A program made the translations under genes and the position numbers. 64,000 nucleotides of DNA. Source: Branchiostoma floridae (Eukaryota; Chordata; Leptocardii; Amphioxiformes; Branchiostomatidae). The notes beneath the pieces were generated by a model that was not told where the DNA came from, did not search any database, and saw only the letters and a program-made list of their open reading frames with translations. The stretch is from the NCBI RefSeq assembly GCF_000003815.2, contig NC_049989.1, positions 22,624,461-22,688,460 of the forward strand, read 5' to 3'. Positions 55,830-64,000 of this stretch are shown in pieces (the first letter of the stretch is position 1; every line of letters starts with the position of its first letter).

Positions 55830-58800
55830 TATAACCTGGCGTTGTGCTCGTCTCCTGACCTGTCATACTGTATAACCTGGCGTTGTGCTCGTCTCCTGAC
55901 CTGTCATACTGTATAACCTGGCGTTGTGCTCGTCTCCGGACCTGTCATACTGTATAACCTGGCGTTGTGCTCGTCTCCTCACCTGTCATACTGTATAACC
56001 TGTCGTTATGCTCGTCTCCTCACCTGTCATACTGTATAACCTGGCGTTGTGCTCGTCTCTCAATCTGTCATACTGTATAACCTGGCGTTGTGCTCGTCTC
56101 CTGACCTGTCATACTGTATAACCTGGCGTTGTGCTCGTCTCCTGACCTGTCATACTGTATAACCTGGCGTTGTGCTCGTCTCCTGGCCTGTCATACTGTA
56201 TAACCTGGCGTTGTGCTCGTCTCCTGACCTGTCATACTGTATAACCTGGCGTTGTGCTCGTCTCCTCACCTGTCATACTGTATAACCTGGCGTTGTGCTC
56301 GTCTCCTGACCTGTCATACTGTATAACCTGGCGTTGTGCTCGTCTCCTGACCTGTCATACTGTATAACCTGTCGTTGTGCTCGGCTCCTGACCTGTCATA
56401 CTGTATAACCTGGCGTTGTGCTCGTCTCCTGACCTGTCATACTGTATAACCTGGCGTTGTGCTCGTCTCCTGACCTGTCATACTGTATAACCTGGCGTTG
56501 TGCTCGTCTCCTGACCTGTCATACTGTATAACCTGGCGTTGTGCTCGTCTCTCAACCTGTCATACTGTATAACCTGGCGTTGTGCTCGTCTCCCGACCTG
56601 TCATACGGTATAACCTGTCGTTATGCTCGTCTCCTGACCTGTCATACTGTATAACCTGGCGTTGTGCTCGTCTCCTCACCTGTCATACTGTATAACCTGG
56701 CGTTGTGCTCGTCTCCTGACCTGTCATACTGTATAACCTGGCGTTGTGCTCGTCTCCTGGCCTGTCATACTGTATAACCTGGCGTTGTGCTCGTCTCCTG
56801 GCCTGTCATACTATATAACCTGGCGTTGTGCTCGTCTCTCAACCTGTCATACGTTGTGCTCGTCTCCTGACCTGTCATACTGTATAACCTGGCGTTGTGC
56901 TCGTCTCCTGACCTGTCATACGGTATAACCTGGCGTTGTGCTCGTCTCCTGACCTGTCATACGGTATAACCTGGCGTTGTGCTCGTCTCCTGACCTGTCA
57001 TACTGTATAACCTGGCGTTGTGTTCGTCTCCTGACCTGTCATACTGTATAACCTGGCGTTGTGCTCGTCTCCTGACCTGTCATACTGTATAACCTGGCGT
57101 TGTGTTCGTCTCCTGACCTGTCATACTGTATAACCTGGCGTTGTGCTCGTCTCTCAATCTGTCATACTGTATAACCTGGCGTTGTGCTCGTCTCTCAATC
57201 TGTCATACTGTATAACCTGGCGTTATGCTCGTCTCCTGACCTGTCATACTGTATAACCTGGCGTTGTGCTCGTCTCCTGACCTGTCATACTGTATAACCT
57301 GGCGTTGTGCTCGTCTCTCAACCTGTCATACTGTATAACCTGGCGTTGTGCTCGTCTCCTGACCTGTCATACTGTATAACCTGGCGTTGTGCTCGTCTCC
57401 TGACCTGTCATACGGTATAACCTGGCGTTGTGCTCGTCTCTCAACCTGTCATACTGTATAACCTGGCGTTGTGCTCGTCTCCTGACCTGTCATACGGTAT
57501 AACCTGTCGTTGTGCTCGTCTCCTGACCTGTCATACTGTATAACCTGTCGTTGTGCTCGTCTCCTGACCTGTCATACTGTATAACCTGGCGTTGTGCTCG
57601 TCTCCTGACCTGTCATACTGTATAACCTGGCGTTGTGCTCGTCTCTTAATCTGTCATACTGTATAACCTGGCGTTATGCTCGTCTCCTGACCTGTCATAC
57701 TGTATAACCTGGCGTTGTGCTCGTCTCCTGACCTGTCATACTGTATAACCTGGCGTTGTGTTCGTCTCCTGACCTGTCATACTGTATAACCTGTCGTTGT
57801 GCTCGTCTCCTGACCTGTCATACTGTATAACCTGGCGTTGTGTTCGTCTCCTGACCTGTCATACTGTATAACCTGGCGTTGTGCTCGTCTCCTGACCTGT
57901 CATACTGTATAACCTGGCGTTGTGCTCGTCTCCTGACCTGTCATACTGTATAACCTGGCGTTGTGCTCGTCTCTCGACCTGTCATACTGTATAACCTGGC
58001 GTTGTGCTCGTCTCCTGACCTGTCATACTGTATAACCTGGCGTTGTGCTCGTCTCCTGACCTGTCATACTGTATAACCTGGCGTTGTGCTCGTCTCCTGA
58101 CCTGTCATACTGTATAACCTGTCGTTGTGCTCGTCTCCTGACCTGTCATACTGTATAACCTGGCGTTGTGCTCGTCTCCTGACCTGTCATACTGTATAAC
58201 CCGGCGTTGTGCTCGTCTCCTGACCTGTCATACTGTATAACCAGGCGTTGTGCTCGTCTCGTGACCTGTCATACTGTATAACCTGGCGTTGTGCTCGTCT
58301 CCTGACCTGTCATACTGTATAACCTGGCGTTGTGCTCGTCTCCTGACCTGTCATACTGTATAACCAGGCGTTGTGCTCGTCTCTTGACCTGTCATACTGT
58401 ATAACCTGGCGTTGTGCTCGTCTCCTGACCTGTCATACTGTATAACCTGGCGTTGTGCTCGTCTCCTGACCTGTCATACTGTATAACCTGGCGTTGTGCT
58501 CGTCTCTCAACCTGTCATACTGTATAACCTGGCGTTGTGCTCGTCTCCCGACCTGTCATACGGTATAACCTGTCGTTATGCTCGTCTCCTGACCTGTCAT
58601 ACTGTATAACCTGGCGTTGTGCTCGTCTCCCGACCTGTCATACGGTATAACCTGTCGTTATGCTCGTCTCCTGACCTGTCATACGGTATAACCTGTCGTT
58701 ATGCTCGTCTCCTGACCTGTCATACTGTATAACCTGTCGCTGTGCTGGTCTCCTGACCTGTCATACTGTATAACCTGGCGTTGTGTTCGTCTCCTGACCT

Positions 58801-59178
58801 GTCATACTGTATAACCTGGCGTTGTGCTCGTCTCTCCACCTGTCATACTGTATAACCTGGCGTTGTGTTCGTCTCCTGACCTGTCATACTGTATAACCTG
58901 GCGTTGTGCTCGTCTCTCCACCTGTCATACTGTATAACCTGTCGTTATGCTCGTCTCCTGACCTGTCATACTGTATAACCTGTCGCTGTGCTCGTCTCCT
59001 GACCTGTCATACTGTATAACCTGGCGTTGTGTTCGTCTCCTGACCTGTCATACGGTATAACCTGTCGTTATGCTCGTCTCCTGACCTGTCATACGGTATA
59101 ACCTGTCGTTATGCTCGTCTCCTCACCTGTCATACTGTATAACCTGGCGTTGTGCTCGTCTCCTGACCTGTCATACTG
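55830..59178. repeat. 41-bp satellite, about 80 copies (3.35 kb)
   Basis: Units carry CTGTCATACTGTATAACCTG and GCGTTGTGCTCGTCTCCTGAC-like tails. This is the largest array in the window. Variant units (CGGTATA with GTCGTTATG; TCTCTCAACC; GTGTTCG) recur. One unit at about 56848 lacks 13 bp. The unit contains stops, so no long frames occur. Confidence 0.98.
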
Positions 59179-60430
59179 ATACTCCACTCTCGCCGCGCCA
59201 TCCACCCGAGCCGTTTCCTGCAGGACTTACCGTAGCGCAGATCACGCCGCCGATAAGCGACAAAAGGCCGTTTTCTTGGGTTTCGGCAGAGATGATATCC
59301 GACTGGTCTCGAGATGGCTTTACTACTACCTGTGGACACTCAAGACCTTTAATTCGCACCTGGATTAAGGTGTTCTTGGAGCGAAAGTGAAAATGGGAAG
59401 GTGCATTAATGGTAGGCAGTGACCACAAAACAACCCATCAGACGTTAGTTCATCATGAGCCCCATGGCACCGATCAGATAAAGTACCGGTCGGCGGTTAG
59501 TCGGCCTGCAGAAGCCGGCCAGCCTGCCAGTCAATGCCGCCTCCATCAGCCGGGCGAGCTCTTCATCAGGCCGGTGCAACGCCCAGCCACCAGCTCAGCA
59601 GTGTCACCAGATAACAGCACTGAGCAGCATTCAGCCTACCGCCGGCCGGACGATGGATTTACGGCAACTTTTGTTTCCCGGCAAGTTTTAAGCGTAGTTC
59701 TTGACTTTGCGGAGTTGATCATGAGCTCGTTCCGGGCGCCCTTGGTCGTTGTTATAATCCCGGCGATCCCTCATGTGGCAGATAAAGAAAGGATCTTCAG
59801 AGGCGGCCATATTTCTCCCTTATCGGGCGCGTTAACGCGGCTATTCCCGCGGTATCAGCGCCACTTCCCCGCAGCTGATCAATAGTCCGCCCGGGAAGAG
59901 GAGACGCGAGTTTAATGGCTTCGACTTTCCCAAAAGTTGGCAACTATCGGGAAGAGGGGCCGCGAACTTTTCATGTCATCTGTTGAGCTTTTCCAGTTGG
60001 AGTTCTTTCCACTAGAAGGTATCAAACATGTAGTAATAGAATTTACAGAAAAATTACAGAAAATTTACAAAAAAAAATTAACAGGCATAAAGATATGTGG
60101 CGGTGCAAAGGAGCAATTTTCCTGACATTTCTTGACCAGTGCAATGAACTTCTTTCAAGTCAAAAACATTCTGTATTTGTTTCACATTGTACACTCTGTT
60201 CTTCGAATATTGCATAGCCTTAAATCTACATTTATTGTTACATTATTAACATTATGCTGCTATATAGCTAGTTGTCTTATACAATATACTTAAGTTTGCC
60301 TTACTTTGTACCCGTCTTATAAATGTTGTGCAGTAAACTTTGACTTGACTTGACTTTCACGACTTTCAACTAGACGTTTCCAAAACTCAAACTCCGAACA
60401 CGCTACTCCGGGCTCAGGGCGCTACACAGC
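59179..60430. other. Low-repeat island between arrays
   Basis: Contains the candidate exon 59231-59374 (minus). A plus-strand frame at 59409-59885 has no recognised domain. The stretch ends with an AT-rich part finishing AACTTTGACTTGACTTGACT (60338), which resembles a retroelement tail. Confidence 0.45.
59231..59374 (-). CDS. Candidate internal exon, unknown gene
   Basis: This is a 48-codon open segment with phase 0 at both ends. It has a pyrimidine-rich acceptor region ending CTCCAAG and a strong donor, GTAAGT, directly after GCTACG. The peptide begins NTLIQVRIKGLECPQVVVK and ends GLLSLIGGVICAT. It is non-repetitive and has a normal amino-acid mixture, unlike the surrounding arrays. I do not recognise the family and saw no partner exon. 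It lies immediately right of the 41-bp satellite (end near 59178), so any upstream or downstream exons must be beyond an array. A chance open stretch between fortuitous splice sites remains possible. Confidence 0.3.
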
Positions 60431-60434
60431 TAGG

Positions 60435-60692
60435 TGTCCTCGCGTCCGGAGCCGGCCCGAACACCATCCGAAGCCGTCCCGAGCACCGTCCCAAACACCG
60501 TCCGTCTGGAACCGTCCCAAGCACCGTACCTCCGGAGCCGACCCGAACACCGTCCGAAGCCGTCCCAAACACCGTCCTGCGCCCGTCCCGAACGCCGTCC
60601 GGAGCCGTCCCGAACACCGTCCCGAACACCGTCCGTCCGGAACCGTCCCGAACACCGTCCGGCCGGAGCCGTCCCGAACACCGTCCGGCCGA
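60435..60692. repeat. Minisatellite with CCGTCCCGAACACCGTCCGG
   Basis: About a dozen units of 19-24 bp joining GAGCCGTCCCGAACACCGTC variants. They give open frames on both strands. Confidence 0.93.
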
Positions 60693-60814
60693 GCAGTAAG
60701 TGATCTGACTCAACATCTACATCTATGCTTTACTGGGCAAAGCCCCCTTCAGGGGCATCCCGCCCAGGTGAGACAAACGAGGTGCCGGTGACTCGCCGGT
60801 GGCTAATGTCGGAT

Positions 60815-61098
60815 TAACCTGCGGCACGGAGGATGGGTTATCCCCCCCCTCCCATCGTTAACCTGCGGCACGGAGGATGGGTTATCCCCCCCCTCCCATC
60901 GTTAACCTGCGGCACGGAGGATGGGTTATCCCCCCCCCCCCTCCCATCGTTAACCTGCGGCACGGAGGATGGGTTATACCCCCCCTCCCATCGCTAGCCT
61001 GCGGCACGGAGGATGGGTTATACCCCCCCCCAATATCGTTAACCTGTGTCACGAGGTATAAGTTATCCCCCCCCCCTCCCATCGCTAACCGGTGTCAC
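60815..61098. repeat. 44-bp minisatellite, six copies
   Basis: Units carry TGCGGCACGGAGGATGGGTT and CCCCCCCTCCCATCGTTAACC. The poly-C tract varies in length between units. Confidence 0.96.
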
Positions 61099-61680
61099 GC
61101 AGGATGAGTTACCCCTACCCCCTCCTCTCGCCCAGGCCAGGAAAGCTTAAGGTTCAGTGCTTATCGCACCGCTTGCCCGGCAGGAGCAGAACTTCGCCAG
61201 CCCGTCGCCAGACAAGTCGTTGGGAGCGGCAATGGCCCGTTAAGGGCTGGACACCTTTATTCTCCGCGCGTTCCTCCAGCCTGCCGGAGTGATTCCGCGC
61301 GCCACGGACCGTTTTCCCAGGCGATGGGGCTTGGCAGAGATCTTAACACGGATTTATTGAACACATTTCAAGACTTAGCGCCTGTATTGACGAAATATTC
61401 TAGTCGCGCCATTCACTTCCATTCAGCGATGTCTTATTTCTGACTCGGCCTTACTATGAGGAGCGGCGGGCGTCAATGTTATCGCTGGTTCTACCGCCGC
61501 AGCCGGGCCGCAATTTCCTTACAATGCCTCGGCCCATGGTAGGGTTTATTGTGGCAAACGTCATCGGAGCAGCCATGATGGCTGTACTATCTCCTGCTAT
61601 GCTTTATAGCGGCCGATCCTCCCGCGCAACGTCGGATAAAGATTAAGTGTGGATGTAGAACTGAGCTGCAATCGATGCGG
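61099..61680. other. GC-rich stretch, no gene seen
   Basis: Non-repetitive, CpG-rich sequence between two arrays. No exon is recognised. Confidence 0.5.
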
Positions 61681-61681
61681 G

Positions 61682-62099
61682 CCTGGGTGTGCTGGGATAG
61701 CGTGTGGGGTCTGGGTGTGCTGGTATAGCGGTGTGGGGGCTGGGTGTGCTGGTATAGCGGTGTGGGTCTGGGTGTGCTGGGATAGCAGTGTGGGGGCTGG
61801 GTGTGCTGGGATAGCAGTGTGGGGGCTGGGTGTGCTGGGATAGCGGTGTGGGGTCTGGGTGTGCAGGGATAGCAGTGTGGGGTCTGGGTGTGTTGGGATA
61901 GCGGTGTGAGGTCTGGGTGTGCTGGGATAGCGTGTGGGGTCTGGGTGTGCTGGGATAGCGGTGTGGGGTCTGGGTGTGCTGGGATAGCGTGTGGGGTCTG
62001 GGTGTGCTGGGATAGCGTGTGGGCTCTGGGTGTGCTGGGATAGCGTGTGGGGTCTGGGTGTGCTGGGATAGCGGTGTGGGGGCTGTTTGTGCTGGGATA
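61682..62099. repeat. 28- to 30-bp minisatellite, about 14 copies
   Basis: The unit joins GGGTGTGCTGGGATAGCG and GTGTGGGGTCT, with GGGGGCT variants. It runs straight into the 19-bp array. Confidence 0.96.
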
Positions 62100-64000
62100 G
62101 CCGTCAGGACTGAGTCAGACCGACAGGAGCGAGTCAGGCCGTCAGGAGCGAGTCAGGAGCGAGTCAGGCCGCCAGGAGCGAGTCAGGCCGACAGGATCGA
62201 GTCAGGCCGCCAGGAGCGAGTCAGGCCGTCAGGGGCGAGTCAGGCCGTCAGGAGCGAGTCAGGAACGAGTCAGGCCGAGAGGAGCGAGTCAGGCCGACAG
62301 GAGCGAGTCAGGCCGACAGGAGCGAGTCAGGCCGTCAGGAGCGAGTGAGGCCGACAGGAGCGAGTCAGGCCGTCAGGAGCGAGTCAGGCCGTCAGGAGCG
62401 AGTCAGGAGCGAGTCAGGCCGACAGGAGCGAGTCAGGCCGCCAGGAGCGAGTCAGGCCGCCAGGAGCGAGTCAGGCCGTCAGGAGCGAGTCAGGCCGACA
62501 GGAGCGAGTCAGGCCGTCAGGAGCGAGTCAGGAGCGAGTCAGGCCGCCAGGAGCGAGTCAGGCCGTCAGGAGCGAGTCAGGCCGACAGGAGCGAGTCAGG
62601 CCGTCAGGAGCGAGTCAAGCCATCAGGAGCGAGTCAGGCCGTCAGGAGCGAGTCAGGTCGACAGGAGCGAGTCAGGCTGTCAGGAGCGAGTCGGGCCGAC
62701 AGGAGTGAGTCAGGAGCGAGTCAGGCCATCAGGAGCGAGTCAGGAGCGAGTCAGGAGCGAGTCAGACCGACAGGAGCGAGTCAGGAGCGACTCAGGAGCG
62801 AGTCAGACCGACAGGAGCGAGTCAGGCCGCCAGGAGCGAGTCAGGCCGACAGGATCGAGTCAGGCCGCCAGGAGCGAGTCAGGCCGTCAGGGGCGAGTCA
62901 GGCCGTCAGGAGCGAGTCAGGCCGACAGGAGCGAGTCAGGCCGTCAGGAGCGAGTCAGGCCGACAGGAGCGAGTCAGGCCGTCAGGAGCGAGTCTGGCCG
63001 TCAGGAGCGAGTCAGGAACGAGTCAGGCCGACAGGAGCGAGTCAGGCCGACAGGAGCGAGTCAGGCCGACAGGAGCGAGTCAGGCCGTCAGGCGCGAGTG
63101 AGGCCGACAGGAGCGAGTCAGGCCGTCAGGAGCGAGTCAGGCCGTCAGGAGCGAGTCAGGAACGAGTCAGGCCGACAGGAGCGAGTCAGGCCGTCAGGAG
63201 CGAGTCAGGCCGACAGGAGCGAGTCAGACCGTCAGGAGCGAGTCAGGAGCGAGTCAGGCCGCCAGGAGCGAGTCAGGCCGTCAGGAGCGAGTCATGCCGA
63301 CAGGAGCGAGTCAGGCCGACAGGAGCGAGTCAGGCCGCCAGGAGCGAGTCAGGCCGTCAGGAGCGAGTCAGGCCGTCAGGAGCGAGTCAGGAACGAGTCA
63401 GGCCGAGAGGAGCGAGTCAGGCCGACAGGAGCGAGTCAGGCCGACAGGAGCGAGTCAGGCCGTTAGGAGCGAGTGAGGCCGACAGGAGCGAGTCAGGCCA
63501 TCAGGAGCGAGTCAGGCCGTCAGGAGCGAGTCAGGAGCGAGTCAGGCCGACAGGAGCGAGTCAGGCCGCCAGGAGCGAGTCAGGCCGTCAGGAGCGAGTC
63601 AGGCCGACAGGAGCGAGTCAGGCCGTCAGGAGCGAGTCAGGCCGTCAGGAGCGAGTCAGGAACGAGTCAGGCCGACAGGAGCGAGTCAGGCCGTCAGGAG
63701 CGAGTCAGGAACGAGTCAGGCCGACAGGAGCGAGTCAGGAACGAGTCAGGCCGACAGGAGCGAGTCAGGCCGTCAGGAGCGAGTCAGGAACGAGTCAGGC
63801 CGACAGGAGCGAGTCAGGCCGTCAGGAGCGAGTCAGGCCGTCAGGAGCGAGTCAGGAACGAGTCAGGCCGACAGGAGCGAGTCAGGCCGTCAGGAGCGAG
63901 TCAGGCCGTCAGGAGCGAGTCAGGCCGTCAGGAGCGAGTCAGGAACGAGTCAGGCCGACAGGAGCGAGTCAGGCCGTCAGGAGCGAGTCAGGAACGAGTC
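62100..64000. repeat. 19-bp satellite, about 100 units, runs off the right edge
   Basis: The units are GTCAGGCCGACAGGAGCGA, with GCCGTCAGG and GCCGCCAGG types, mixed with short 11-bp units GTCAGGAGCGA or GTCAGGAACGA. Open frames of up to 373 codons on the plus strand rotate through several registers and are not credible proteins. Confidence 0.98.

Noticed and set aside
59409-59885. 158-codon plus-strand frame
   Set aside because: Its composition resembles GC-rich noncoding DNA, with no splice sites in agreement, and the opposite strand holds the better candidate exon.
62345-63466. 373-codon plus-strand frame rich in S, R, E, Q and G
   Set aside because: It is made only of 19-bp and 11-bp satellite units and switches register, so the peptide pattern comes from the repeat and not from selection.

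Overview
This is animal nuclear DNA. It has spliced exons with GT/AG borders, a CpG-rich promoter, very long introns, few long reading frames, three runs of N (assembly gaps) and many minisatellites. The only gene I can name with confidence is the 5' half of a Musashi-family RNA-binding protein on the minus strand, encoded by seven exons between 40476 and 24962. The invertebrate-type Musashi sequence, the compact 5' exons with a huge downstream intron, and the extreme density of unrelated minisatellites fit a cephalochordate (amphioxus, Branchiostoma) best. The species is an inference, not something read directly from the sequence.

Layout. From 1 to 24961 lies sequence downstream of the last recognised exon, probably the next intron; it holds short tandem repeats and two small inverted-repeat transposons (6248-6612 and 9656-10018). 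Exon 7 is at 24962-25010. Intron 6, 25011-36304 (11.3 kb), holds about ten more minisatellites and a third copy of the same transposon (34247-34567), which sits inside a minisatellite. Exons 6 to 1 lie between 36305 and 40476, with introns of 2286, 607, 325, 134 and 415 bp. A CpG-rich region with CCAAT boxes follows (40477-41115). On its far side are a possible divergent first exon on the plus strand (41116-41213) and an unassigned open frame on the minus strand (41254-41529).

From 42 kb to the right edge the window is dominated by tandem arrays. These include a 43-bp array that switches to a 34-bp array (43924-45708), a 33-bp array (50360-51145), a 41-bp array of about 80 units (55830-59178) and a 19-bp array that runs off the right edge (62100-64000). 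Between them are short stretches rich in CRE, CCAAT, RFX-like and E2F-like sites, and one more candidate exon (59231-59374, minus).

The exons join in frame into an open chain of 151 residues covering RRM1 and the first part of RRM2. The rest of RRM2 and the C-terminal region were not found and probably lie beyond the left edge. The most interesting non-gene signals are three: a small transposon family with 5-bp target duplications seen at all three copies; a dispersed CAAGCAGATG motif that sits just before several minisatellites and is also found as inverted pairs; and arrays whose repeat unit carries a perfect transcription-factor site (E2F type, CCAAT type). The long open frames in the arrays arise from repeat periodicity, and I do not regard them as genes.
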